From positions 31,482,933-31,546,932 of the forward strand of contig NC_049901.1 of assembly GCF_001411555.2 (NCBI RefSeq): a stretch of 64,000 nucleotides of DNA, read 5' to 3'. The stretch comes from Juglans regia. Taxonomy: Eukaryota; Streptophyta; Magnoliopsida; Fagales; Juglandaceae. How positions within the stretch are numbered: position 1 is the stretch's first letter; every line of letters begins with the position of its first letter. Both the position numbers and the translations under genes were made by a program. Positions 12,036 to 24,177 of this stretch are shown here, piece after piece. Under the pieces are notes generated by a model. The model did not search any database, was not told the origin of the DNA, and saw nothing but the letters and a program-made list of their open reading frames with translations.

Positions 12036-14303
12036 TGTGACGCCCCCAGCCCCCCTGTAACTCAAGGCTTACACCCCCCCCCCTCGCGCGTATATATGAT
12101 AGTTAAGATGAAAGCTCCTTGAATGTTTCTAACAGTATGCAATAAATCCCAGTGAAAATTCACATAAAACTAAGTAAGATTTAGAGCAATTTGTTTCAAA
12201 ATCATGGTAGCATTAGAACTAAATATTCCCAAAATAACTTCATCGTTTAAACACCCAAAATACAAGACAGTACAAAATCAATAACCCTTTCCCTCTTTTA
12301 ACATTTTTACGTTTCTTCTCAAAACCCTACAAGACCTTCGCTATTTTGCCTTGTCCTTGTTGATAATTTTTTGCAGGTCCTCAAACAACTTAAGCACTTC
12401 ACAGATGATTTGGTCAGTGACTTCTAGCCTATCCTCCAAAGATGCTCTGTCGAGCGCTCAGGGCTCTTCGAGGCCTCTCTCACTACAGGGGGAGCTGGCC
12501 TCTTGCGTTTTTCCATGATTGGTCTCTTTTGACCTGTCACAACTTCTACCATTCCAGATGGAGAATGGTAGTGGAAACTACCACGGTGAGATTTGGGAAA
12601 ATCTCAATAAGTTAACACATAACACACAGGAAGATAAAATAAGCATATTAAGGCAAACCATGAAAATGTATGCATGAACATGTACTTAACTTGAGACCTA
12701 AACACTTGCATATACGTTACAAAAAACTGGTGACAAAAATTCATGTTTGACCTTTATTTTCATAAAAACACTTATCATCCTTTCTTAACACATATTATTC
12801 ATAATATATACTTCTTATAACGTGTAGGTGGATACCTCAAGGCTCCCCTATGCACCGTGGGCTCCCTGCTAGTTATCGCATCACTTCTTGGCACACTTGA
12901 CCTATAGTGACATCGTCAGAGCACTTATCATTATGTGGAAATTCGCACTTCGCCTCCACGACGTCCATTTTATGGCACTCACTAGCGTTAGGTGTTATCT
13001 TGCTCTGAAGTCCTTTAAGAAGAACCCATTCGAGGTCCGTTGATTTTGTTGATGCAAGAGTTGCCACTTGAGATGTTATGCACTCTAGAGTGGACAAATG
13101 AGTTCCACTACGACATTCCCCCATCCTAGCATTTGGGATCGTGACAAAACATGTAACACACTTTTTTTTAAAACAAAGCGCAACCCGTAATGCATGTGAT
13201 ATGAACTTAGGACTCTTTTCTTCCATATGAAACTTTAATATGCAGATGCCGTGTACTTTGTATTCATGACATGTTATCAAACAACACACCAAAGCATTTC
13301 CCCGTTCGGCTTAAAAATATTAGAACATGCAATTCACTTTTCACGAAACATGGGCAATAACAATCGATGCTCAACATGTCAAGAAATGATTTCTTCATCA
13401 TGCAAGTATACCTGGCCAAAACATCACAAACATGTAAGCATGTCAAACATTACTGAAAACTGAATACAAGACACACCATATCATAGATTCCTTTTATGCA
13501 ATCGATATAGCAACATTACAAATATCACATGGTATTAATAATAATGCAAAGTTCACTCCTCATATACAAATATTATCCAAGAGTAGGTTAAGAGTCAACT
13601 TCCAAATATTTAAAGTGAAATACAAGTTTCACGATCAAGCAAGCTGAAAATATAATTTAAACTATTAGATGTAGTGACATTACAAAACCCTAATCAGAGT
13701 AGGTGTATGTGTGTGTGGCACGTCTAGGGTTTACTCCCTCATAGTTTGTGGAGCTTCTTACATGGCTAGAATAGTTTCCATGTACTTGGCCTAGATGAAG
13801 TTGCCCTAGGCCTTATGATATTGCCTCCTTAACAAGGCATGGTCATGGGGTGTTACTAACGATGCATGGCGTGTGTATGTATGTGAGTGTGGGTGTGTGT
13901 GTCGCCATGCATGATTTCGTTTCTTTCTTAACCGAAGCTTTGCCAAACAAACAAATCCTAACTCAATCCTAGTAGTGGTTGATTCTTTCATCCTCCTTAG
14001 AGCCCCATTTTTGTTAGTGTTTGGCTAGCGGAGGTTTGACTATTTTCAAGTGAAAACCCTAGTTTCCCGAAGATGTTTATGCAAGTGAACTTACGGATCA
14101 AAACCTTTCTTCACCCATTCATTCTAACTGGCCGTGTGTGTTGATGAAAATGGTTGAAGTGGGGGGTTTGAGTGGTTCTTACTGTGCGAACTCGTTCTTC
14201 TTGGGTGGATTCTCAGCTTCCTTCTTCACTCATAGGGTTGGTTGGATGAAGATAGGTGATACATACATGATGTTTGGTTGGTGAGAAAGTGAAGAGGCAC
14301 TTG
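12036..14303 (-). mobile_element. Element 1: partial 5' LTR, family B
   Basis: In plus orientation it begins TGTGACGCCCCCAG next to the primer-binding site. It aligns with the family B solo LTR at 19286-22888: shared blocks include the GTGAGATTT motif after a TGGAAACTACCAC block, the GGATACCT...CTCCCCTA block, and the TCTAGGGTTT block. Sequence matching the last 1.2 kb of that copy (about 21690-22888) is missing, and family A sequence starts abruptly at 14304. The LTR is therefore truncated at its own 5' end. Confidence 0.75.
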
Positions 14304-14869
14304 TTCATGACAATTAATGATAAAATGCACCTAGCATGCATTTAGCAATATGCAATATTCATAGCGGATAATTATTTTCTTTGAGCAATACTATGTACCA
14401 GAAGTAATATATCCCAAAACATAAACATGCTTCATAAAATTCACTGTGTAGCTAGTATCGAATGGTTACAGTACTTGTCCAACAGATTTGTAACATAAAG
14501 AGTATTGGAGACAGAGCTCCCTAAGTACATGTGAAACTAAGGTAACTACTAGGCTGATCAATCGAATAGCTCGTGCAACTTGGTCAAGGACACCATAATA
14601 CTATCGATGAAATGTAGCATCGAAGCGATGAGCTCTGCATCATGTCGTCATTGTCTAGTTGGTGCCTTCAAATGATCTTTTACCATCACTTGATCCTGGC
14701 ACATGATCTACCATTTAGGGAGGGAATGGTAGTTGGGAATATTATGGTGAGATTTGATTACAAATCCTAGCATGTCAACAAATAACTTAACATATAGTTT
14801 ACAAATGCAGACATGGTAGTAAAAGAATAAATGCATAATCATAATCATAAATAAGCATGACATTACTTG

Positions 14870-15420
14870 ACATATAACATGGCATGAACTGATATGATTT
14901 GAACTGACATGAGAAGAACTGAACTTATGTGAACTAGACATGACATAAAACTGAACATGAACTGAAGATGAATTGAGCTTGAATTGAATGTGAAATAAAG
15001 GTGACGTGAAACTAAGCTTGAAATTGAACATGACCTGAATTGAACAGAGACTTGACTTGACATAACATGAACTAACGTGAACTAACTTGGACATGCACTT
15101 AACGTGAATTGACTTGGACATGAACTTAACGTTAAATAACATGAGCTTCAAATGTATTCTTGTCTCATGGAGTTACCACGATGTTCTTGTCTCATGAGGT
15201 TACCATAATGATATTCTTATCTCATGGGGTTATCATAATGATAAAGTAGTCTTACCTCATAGAGTTACCATAATAGAGTAATATTGTCTCATGGGGTTAT
15301 ATAAATAGAGTAGTCTTGTCTCATGGGGTTACCAGAATAAGGTAGTCTTGTCTCATAGGGTTACCATAATAGAATAGTCTTGTCTCATGTGGTTGCCACA
15401 TTGTTTCAAAATAACAATGA
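14870..15420 (-). repeat. Tandem arrays 1 and 2 in the element 2 3' LTR
   Basis: The left part is built from TGACATGAACTGAACTT-like units. The right part is built from roughly 33-bp units with TCTTGTCTCATGGGGTTACC. Together they correspond, reversed, to 6655-7262. The open frames across them are repeat artefacts. Confidence 0.75.
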
Positions 15421-15863
15421 ACTGAACAATAACTTAATTGTACGTGGACGTAACATGACTAGATTTGAAAAATACTCTTTTGGAGACAAACTTTGAACTC
15501 GAGACATAACATGACATGAATGAAAGGACAGATAGACTGACGCAACGTAACATGACATGTACGTGAGATGAATGACTTGGAGTAACATGAAATAGATAAA
15601 CAGTACATAACATGGCATAACATGTAACAGACAATATTACATGACATGACCTAACGTGTAACAGATAACATTACGTAACATGGCAAAATGTGTAACAAAT
15701 AACTATTTCATGACATAATATAATATGTGCAACAAATCAATATTTCGTGATAGAGTATAATGTGTAATTGGTAAACATGTAGTGACATGGCATGACATAT
15801 ATGATAACATAAATACATAACCAATAGTTTCCTTACCAGCATACATACATAGTAACTTGACAA

Positions 15864-16849
15864 GGAAAACTTTGTATGCAGGAGAGTTAGACCATGATGC
15901 GCACAAATAAACGCGAGAGATTTACGTGGAAACCAATACAGTGCGTTTTAAATTTTTTCCCCTCCCAATTTCTGAAACTCATCTCGTGCTCCCCCTCTAT
16001 CTCCCTCCTCCATGCCGCGACCCCGTGATGGGTTTGTTCTACTGTGCAGTTATCCTCATTTGCTCCATTGGGTAGTGATAGTAAAGCTAAGAGAGGTTGT
16101 GAGGCCTGATAAGTTTCCTCTGCTTTCACCTTAGTCATGGACACATGCAACTCGAGTTGCAAGAATGGATTTTCCAAATCATACGTGAGGCTCAAAGGAA
16201 TCCAATGCAGCCTAGAGACTCTGTTGGAGCCACCTAGCCTCAATGCATCACCCTCCATTAGCTCCACGCATTCCCCCGGCTCCACTTTCTTCTCCCAGAC
16301 CCAGGTCCCATGCACTGAATGACCAAGAAACCATCATGAGTTGGTTTTTATCATAAAAGAAAACCCAATATCACAAACTGAAGAAAAACTTTGTAAGTGA
16401 AAAGAAATAATTACCAAATGATAAGTCCAGGACAAAGAGTCGTTGCTTAGAATTTGTGAGGATTTTTGGTTGGGAGAGAGAAACAGAGGCGGACAGATAG
16501 GGGGGATTGGTTTTTACAATGATAGAAAGAGAGTTTTTTTTTTTTTTTAATAGATGGAGGAAATGAACCCACTTATAACAGATGATGATAAAGACTGGTA
16601 GAGATGAAGTGTTGAAAATTGCCAGAGATAATGCTGACGATGACCTGCGACCATGAAATGTTAGGGTCGAAAATGCTAGACATGTGATTGAGAACAAGAA
16701 CTGCGTCTTTCCCTCCTCGTGTATTTATTTTTCATGTATTTCCTATTCTTTTTTCTATTTTTTATTATGTTTTTTATTTTTTTAAAACACCCTAACATGA
16801 CATCTTGTGCAACTCTCGTGTGCAATGTAACCTGCCTGTAGCGAAATTG
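15864..16849 (-). mobile_element. Transduplicated gene fragment (Pack-MULE-like insert)
   Basis: A 986-bp block is absent from both other family A LTRs. It is flanked by 9-bp near-identical repeats, ACTTGACAA (15855-15863) and ATTTGACAA (16850-16858). The uninterrupted site can be seen near 27385-27405 and, in reverse, near 6300-6330. A 9-bp duplication is the hallmark of Mutator-like elements. Terminal inverted repeats are weak at best (ACTTTGTATGCAGG against AATTTCGCTACAGG), so the carrier type is inferred. Inside is a piece of an FHA-domain gene. Confidence 0.6.
15887..16480 (-). pseudogene. FHA-domain protein fragment, captured with an intron
   Basis: On the minus strand a segment ending RLFVLDLSF (about 16415-16445) is followed by GTAATTATTT. 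After about 96 bases and a TTCAG, it joins HGTWVWEKKVEPGECVEL. The joined part matches the second half of an FHA (phosphothreonine-binding) domain, usually DLGS.NGTWVNGKKVEPG. It continues with GGSNRVSRLHWIPLS and YDLENPF, a tail I recognise from plant FHA-domain nuclear proteins. The N-terminal half of the domain, with the key Arg and Ser, is missing or not recognisable, and no promoter or start fits. The frame from 16315 to 15890 is open for 142 codons. Retention of the intron shows DNA-level capture, not retrocopying. Confidence 0.65.
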
Positions 16850-17959
16850 ATTTGACAATAAGTTAGAAGCTAACTCACAATGATCGTTGCATTTTACGAG
16901 GCAAAGTACGAAACACAAGAAACTATAAGTAGGAGTTCTAAATGTTATGATCAAACCAAAATCTTGCAACAAAGATCATTATATTCTAAGCTTAAAAAAA
17001 TTCTTAAAACACCCAACAAAATCTACTTCTCATAAACATAAAAAGTTTTAAGCAAAAGATCCAAACTTTTAACCACAATACAAACCCTTCTCAAGGTTTT
17101 GACCTTTTTCAAAAAACTTAAAGAACTTCCAAAAATCCAAAAATTTATTCTAACATGTTCATAACACATTCCTAAGAACTAACATGCTTTGAATCAATAT
17201 ATAAAAGTCACCAAAAATCCCAAAATCTCACTTGAAGTACTCGGCTCCAACACTCAGTGGAAAACATGATTTTTTCTAAACTTTGCTTTGATCAAACACT
17301 TGATCCAAAACATACCTTGATGAAATATTTAGACCAACAACATCATATGGTTGAAAAAGTGTCCCAAAGTAGATCCAAGCATTAAACTTAAAATCATATG
17401 GCTAAAAATAAACCAAAACATGGATCTAGTCGAAAACATCAAACTTTTGACCTAATTGAGTATTCTCTTGCATAAAAATTAATATCTTTGAAACTAACAC
17501 TAAAAATATTCAACCTAACATCCTAAAATGTAGATGAAAGGTTTAGTATCATCAAAGAAAATTATGAAAGCTAATGGAGTAAGCTTAGACCTCAAAAGAT
17601 CAAAACTTTCTTAAAACATAAAATTGTTTTCTCCTTCCAGTTTCTAAGTTTCTAGATCAGAGAATATATTTCATAAAAAACTTTAAGCATGCAGAAAATC
17701 CTTAACAAACATTCATATAGACATGTTGACAACACTCCATAAAAAGTTCAGACCAAGATCTGTCCATTACTTGGTCAAAAGTCCAAAATACAACATATTA
17801 TCCGGTTATCGTCCAGAATGACCTTTCCATGGTTAAAATAACTTTGGACCTATCAAATGACTATGAAATCAAACAAAAAAGCTCGTGAGATACTACTTGC
17901 AAGGACTTTGAGAACTGGAGGCAAGAAAGCTCAGAAAACTGGCCAAGAGAGGACTCTAA

Positions 17960-18321
17960 GGGCTTGTTTGGAAAAAAATTTCATCCCAAAATTCTCCTCC
18001 CATCTCTTTCCTAAACATTACTCAAACACAAATACATTCAAACTAATTATTACAACTTTTTTAAACTAGTCATTACAAATTTTCCAAACTTTCAAACAAA
18101 AAATAAAAAATAATTCAACTTTTTCAAAATTTCAAACAAAAATAATATTATAAAACTATATTCTATCAATGTTTTAACTTTATAATATTTTGTACTCAAC
18201 ATTTTCTTTCTACTTTTCCAAAATCTAAGAAATAATCAACTCAAACTATCTTACTACTCTTCACAAACTATATCACTACTATTCACAAATTCCCATCTTA
18301 TCTCACTCTCCAAACATTCCC
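17960..18321. mobile_element. Tourist-like MITE (TAA target site), copy 1
   Basis: Begins GGGCTTGTTTGG and ends CCAAACATTCCC, with TAA at 17957-17959 and 18322-18324. It is 362 bp, AT-rich, non-coding, and sits in the element 2 LTR. The homologous family A LTR at about 4990 lacks it. Confidence 0.75.
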
Positions 18322-19285
18322 TAAGTCTTCTCTCCAAGACTAGAATTCAAAAGGGGTGAGAAAAGTGAAAGGATGATCTACACGCCTAATACAATTTTGA
18401 AGAGTGAAGTATGGGCTTGAGTGGCACCTTGATGGATGGTGATTAGGTCACAAAAAGGTGCAAATAGTAAGTGGTTTTCAGCTATGGAAACTTCCAAGAG
18501 AAGGGTGGTGGTGAGGTGGCCTTTGGCCTTCAAATTATGCACGCTTTTGGGTCTGTCATGAGCAGTGAATGGTCAATATGGGTGGAAACATCCTCAAGAA
18601 TTTTTGCCAAGGTGGCCAAAATTCATGTGCCTAATGGGCCTTAACTAAATAAGCTTCATTTTGGGGCTTATAAAGGGTTTGGTTTGGGGTTGAGATGCTA
18701 TCAAGTTCAAATCCAATTTTTCTTGGCCCAATAAATTTTCAAGGTTCATAGGGTTGGATAATGATGTCATAACATGAGTTTGAGGAATTAATAGCATTTA
18801 GAAGTGATTTAATAAAGTAATTAAACACAATACTAGAAATCAGATCAAATAGGGTTTGGAGGCCAACTTTAGGGTTTGGGGAAACCGTTTAGGATTCGGT
18901 CTCAACCAAGCTTTTAGGGTTTCAATTGGATTCCAACTATTTAGGGTTTCACTAGGGTTGAAACCTTCTGTGGTTTGGAACAATTTGGATGGTTGAATGG
19001 AATAGGGTTTTGCTTAGGTGGCATGATCTCACACCTTGATTTCCTTCATATTCCCATCTCATGGTTCCTCTTGGTGGCAAGTGTCCAATACTATTCATCA
19101 ATTGTGGCTAAGGTCTTGTCATGTGTTCAAATAAAACTTCTCTAACCTAATTTAGACATTCCACATTGTGATTTTGAAAACACTGCACTTGGTGTTACTA
19201 TTGAGGTTACTATTCACAATTTTACACTTTAAAATCCTAAACAAACACACTAACCTACCTATGCAATTCGTTTATCATTCAACCG

Positions 19286-22200
19286 TGTGACGCCCCCAGC
19301 TCCTGCTTGGGATTGGATGGTGACTGAAGCGTCGGGACATGTAACTCAAGGCTACATACCCCTCGTACATGATAGTTAAGATGCAATGTACCTATAATCT
19401 AGTAGTATGTAAGAATTCACAGCGGATAATTCTTTTAACTACTTAAGGATGGTGGCAATAAATAATCATGGTATCGAATGTAAAATTCCTAAAGTTTGAA
19501 ACTTCCATAATTGTACTTTTTCAAAATAGATAATTGTTTTGAAGTAATTTCCCCAAAACAAAGGGACCATCAAAATATTGTTTCACAAAACCATAAGTCA
19601 TTTCCTTCTTATTACCACTACTGTTACTCCCGTGATCCTCTTCTTTCTCTCTCTCTCTTTTTTTTTTTTATATTCTAATCCGGCTTCTTCCTCTTTTCCA
19701 AAAAGCGATCCTTATCTTTATTCTTTAGTCTCTTCATCTCTTCTATAAGTTGTAAGGCCTCAGAAGGCCTCGGAGATAAACCGGTCGACATTTCTATCCT
19801 ATCCAAAAGAGAGCATTGGTCTTGGGCACCTCCTCGGTGGTCGGGGGTACCTTGGTCCTTTTGTGTTTTGTCATATAAACCTATAACAACTTCTACCATT
19901 TTGGGTGGGGAATGGTTGGAAACTACCACAGTGAGATTTTAGGAAATCTGAACAAGTAAACAGTTAACATACAGTGGATATCACAGGCATATACAAGTAA
20001 ACCACAAACAATTACAATCCATAAGTAAATGCATGGACATGAACCTCGACATAAAAACTCAAATATATGCAACATAGACTTTTCATAAAAACATCCTTTC
20101 CTCTTTTAGACTTCTTATCATATGGTCATATCATTTGAGCTCGGTACTTGTTCCTGTCAAAACATATCATGACATTCTTATCATTTCATAATGTTTTCAT
20201 ATTGCGATCATATCACATCGTAGCCTATTATGACATATCATTGCATATCATAACACATCATAACATGGAGCTCAAATGCCTTATTCAGTTCATGATTCAT
20301 AGGAATGGATACCTGACGACTCCCCTAAGCACCATGTGTTCTCCGCTAGTTACTGCATCAACCAACGATCCACTTGATTGAGGTGACTACGTCATAACAT
20401 AAACATAGTCTTTTACGACAGTTTGCTTATTTCGCTTTCACCGTACGACACTCATTAGCTTTAGGTTGTACCTCGCTCCGGTATCCTTTCCTTAAGGAAC
20501 AATTCGAGGTCTGCCAACTATACTTCGTCGATCTAAGGGTCTCCACTTGACTTTAAACACTCCAGAGTGGACATGGAGTTCCACTAGGGCATTTCCCCAT
20601 CCTAGCACTTGGGGTCGTGATAAAACATGATTTTGACTCTTTCTTTTGAAAACATAGACTTACATGCATGTGACATGAACACATGACGTTACACTTTACC
20701 ATACTCATGCAATCATATATAACCCGAAACATATATGATCCAATTCACAATGTACATCTCACAATTTGGCTTGAAAACATTAGAACATGCAATCATATGA
20801 TGAATACATGTAAACATACTTGAATCACACTCATCCAAACCCAAAACAGATTCGGATTCCCTTAATATGGTCTTGGCCGAAACATCCAAGTCCTCCAATC
20901 ATGAATTTACATCATTGTAAAACATACTATCATGCTTTTACATGTCTATAGATCAAAACAAGAATGTATGGCATATATACATGTCAAAATCGAAACCCTA
21001 ATCATGGCATATTTGAAATTCACTTCAACAAACCATCATAAAAACATGGCATCTCATGTTCATCCCAAAATCGAATATACATACCATAATATAACAAGAT
21101 TCAATCAATGAGAAACAAACGAAAGTTCACAAAATATATACAAGTGCTATCCAAAGTAAATTGAAAGTTTACTTACAAAAATCTGAAGTATAAACTAGAA
21201 AAATCTGAAAAATACATGCAAGACATATTAGAAAACCACTAGATAAATCCTAATCTCGAAATAAGAGTGGTCGTGTATGTGCTTCTAGGGTTTTCAAAAA
21301 ATGTTTTTTCATGAGAAACCCTAGAGTCCAAAACTCTTGGGGTTAAGAAACCCTAACCTTCTTCTAAGTGGTGGCCGTGGCCTTCAATCCCCCTACACTT
21401 TGTGTTCAAGATCTTGAAACAAATGATATTTTTGGGTTCTTCCTCTTCTTGAAGAAAAAATGCTAGTTTCTAAATTGAGAGTGTGTGGACATGTGAGAAA
21501 AACCCTAAATCCGAAACTTGGTGTTGTTTTTCCCTCTTGGCCGTGTGTGTAAGTAAGAAATGATGGAATGGCTCTTACCTTCTTGTGGTTTCCTTCCTTT
21601 CGAATGGTGTAGGAGAAATCCTTGTGATTCTCAAAATAGTGGAGAGGAATGGGGGTGTTTGCTTGGTAAGAAAGTTGTGAGAAAGTGTAAGAACTTGGAG
21701 AGAAATGGTGGTTGCCGAAAATTCCTTAGAAGAAAAATGAGAACTTGAGCCAAAAGACCTCCCCTAATTTCGGCAATACCCTTATATAGAGCTCTCCATC
21801 TCTTCTTGAAATTCCAAAGACTTTGTGTATGGATGCCACTTGGCCTCTTGACAAAGAGTCTCTTCCTTTTCGCTAGGATGACCTTGGAAACCTAAAGGCC
21901 TCCCTCACATGTGGCGTGTAGCCTCCACCAACTGAAACCCTCTTTCTCTCTTTGCCCTTCTTCTTTTGTCTAGGTTCAATGTATTTGGTGGCATAAGGGT
22001 CAAAGCACAAAAACTCAATCCTTCTTGGAACTCCACCTCACACACATGGTTGCATGTGGCAAGTGAGCGTGTGTGTGTGTGTGTTGCATGTGTGGCTGAA
22101 ACCCTGGCTTCTCCCTAGGTGATCCTTGGCCTTCCCCATGCATGGTGTCATCGCCCCCTCTCTCTTTCTTTGCTCTTCCAACATTCTTCTAGAACATGTC

Positions 22201-22888
22201 TTTCCCTCTTTCCAAGAAGATCCTCTTGGAATTCCACAAGCCTTTTGCATTGCCAAGTGTCACTCACCAAAATGGGCCTTGCATGTGGGTGTGTAAGCCC
22301 TAATTTTGTGACATCATCCTCCACTCACACCTTCTAGAACCTTCTGCATGTTGGACAAGTGTCACTTCTTGCCTCTTCCCAAGGTTTCTTTTTAGAAAAG
22401 ACAAAATGACCCATCTTATGCCATGTGGCACGCTTGTACACCCATTTTTAGAAGTAACTTTGGGCTTCCAAGCCCTAAGTTCAACCTAGTTGGCCGAAAT
22501 TCACATGGGCTTGTTGGGCTCTTTCCTCCACCTATCTCTTATGGACTTCCTATTATTAGAACTCTTAGGATCCAAAAATACAATATACTCTAAGAGTAGG
22601 TTTGGGGCATAAAACAAAACACAAAATTCTCATTTCATCTCATCTCATCATTACACCTTTTTCAAATCTCCATACAAAATATAATAAACAATTCAACTTT
22701 TTCAAATCCCAATACACATTTTTCAAATCTCAAAACAATAATAATATTAAAACTTAATATTTTAAACTTCAAAACAAAACACAAAATTCTCATCTCACCT
22801 CCCAAACCTACTTGGGATCTTCTAAGGACTAAAATAATTCTCCAAATAAAAACAAGAATGGGGATTTGGCATAGTCTGGGTTCTCACA
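19286..22888 (-). mobile_element. Solo LTR, family B, nested in family A
   Basis: In plus orientation it begins TGTGACGCCCCCAG and ends GGGTTCTCACA, flanked by AACCG (19281-19285) and AACCC (22889-22893). Outside these borders the family A LTR continues as in the copy at 1108-1170, so the insertion is clear. It is 3,603 bp with no pol. It is the only complete family B LTR here and shows what is missing from the element 1 LTR (12036-14303). It contains MITE-like sequence at 22596-22811. Confidence 0.8.
22596..22811. mobile_element. MITE-like insert in the family B LTR
   Basis: Begins GTAGGTTTGGGG and ends CCCAAACCTAC, forming an inverted repeat extended by an ACAAAATTCTCAT block on both sides. 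The interior resembles the Tourist-like family (CTCATCTCATCTCATCA and CAATTCAACTTTTTCAAA). No clean target-site duplication was found on the right. Confidence 0.6.
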
Positions 22889-23209
22889 AACCCCAAAGTG
22901 TCTCGAAATAAACAAAATGTGTTTTCGAACAAGTGTTTTTTTCTTAAAACTAAAAATGAGTTTATTGCTCCTTAAAATCCTAAATAATCAACTAAGTCTA
23001 ATGATGCAGACCATACCACATTTTGACACTTGTAACTATCTCAAATAAATAAAATTATACTTTTTTGACCCCATAGTGAGTGGCAACACTGACTTTGCTG
23101 ACAGATCAAAACCTACGTGATTGGTCGATTCATGAAAACTTACTAAGTTTTCACGAGGTTCCTAAAACCTATAGAAATTCCACCATTGAATTTCTAGGGG
23201 GCTATTACA

Positions 23210-23219
23210 TCCTCCCCTT
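23210..23219 (-). other. Element 2: polypurine tract
   Basis: AAGGGGAGGA on the minus strand abuts the TGTAATAG start of the 3' LTR. It primes plus-strand DNA synthesis. It follows a FEDEILF-stop peptide that ends many Gypsy polyproteins. Confidence 0.8.
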
Positions 23220-24170
23220 CTAAAAAAAGGATTTCGTCCTCGAATATGATACAAGTACTAACAATCAGTAATACTAAGGAGAAGATGCTGCTCACCAAGC
23301 CTACTACCCATCATTGGACATGTCATCACTAGTTAGTGCTGGTGGTGATGCGTCGAAATCCATCAGTATGATATGCTAGAATAAGTAGTAGAACGCGTCG
23401 TGCTCTGAACCATATGCCGCATTGTCGAAATGACTTGGGTCTGGGTGCTACATGACCCCTTCATTGTCGCTATCTGGCTTCTAACCCTTTACCAACAGAT
23501 TTCCATGGTGAGTCAATGACATAGACGATCCTGACCTTGTGGGTTCAAGGTTGGCGGCTACGGCACGGTCCTCTGCTGCTCGACTAGATTCAGCTTCGTC
23601 ATGTGCCATCCTTACTTGAAGCTACCTCAATCCATCCATGTGGTTGAGTGAAGAGGTGGATAACATTCCTCGTGAGGCAAGACCTTCCTCTCATAGCCTA
23701 TACCATTCCCATCTATATCCATCACACGGGTACACAAAGCAACAAGTCCCTTATAAAAGGAGAATATAATACTCACAAGGATAATGCCTAAACCTAACAA
23801 GTTCTAGGCTAACCTTCTAGGATACTGAATCCTTGCTTAAGTGAAATCACTACTGTTATTGCTACTCAAAGAGTTATTCACCATAGATATTTCTACTCAA
23901 AGATTCTGCCATTCCTTAACACTCTCTCTCTAATGGTTGGCATAATTCTTCTATCCATCATGAGCTTCCTCTTATTCTGAATCCAACAAAAGATATGTTC
24001 CTACTATTCACATAAATCCTCAAGACCAAGATTTTACTCTCCATATATTCGTCTCCGATATAAGGGTGATCTATGCATCCACAAACATAGTACTTCGCGA
24101 GAAACTATTTACTACTGGCTGGGTAAAACTAATATCATAAATGAATCCTCTTAAGGACAAAGCTTCTCCC
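23220..24170 (-). pseudogene. Element 2: remnant between protease and the pol end
   Basis: Only the last residues of pol are recognisable (IFEDEILF then stop, about 23222-23250 on the minus strand). An internal Gypsy region normally exceeds 4 kb, while 23210-25779 is 2.6 kb. Reverse transcriptase, RNase H and integrase have therefore been lost or are beyond recognition. The rest shows no usable frame. Confidence 0.55.
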
Positions 24171-24177
24171 AATCACT

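Larger units (their letters stand above)
14304..23209 (-). mobile_element. Element 2: 3' LTR, family A, with three insertions
   Basis: Read on the minus strand it starts TGTAATAGCCCCCTAG at 23209, directly after a polypurine tract. It follows the family A LTR of 835-7881 to about 78 bp short of its end. Three inserts interrupt it: a family B solo LTR (19286-22888), a Tourist-like MITE (17960-18321) and a captured FHA gene fragment (15864-16849). Taking off these inserts and their duplications leaves about 3.94 kb, close to the 4.23 kb of the other copy. Both tandem arrays are present (14870-15130 and 15150-15420). Confidence 0.8.

Noticed and set aside
14708..15151. 147-codon minus-strand frame, and its relative at 26264-26623
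   Set aside because: Both are translations of the same LTR tandem array, similar to each other only because the LTRs are homologous.
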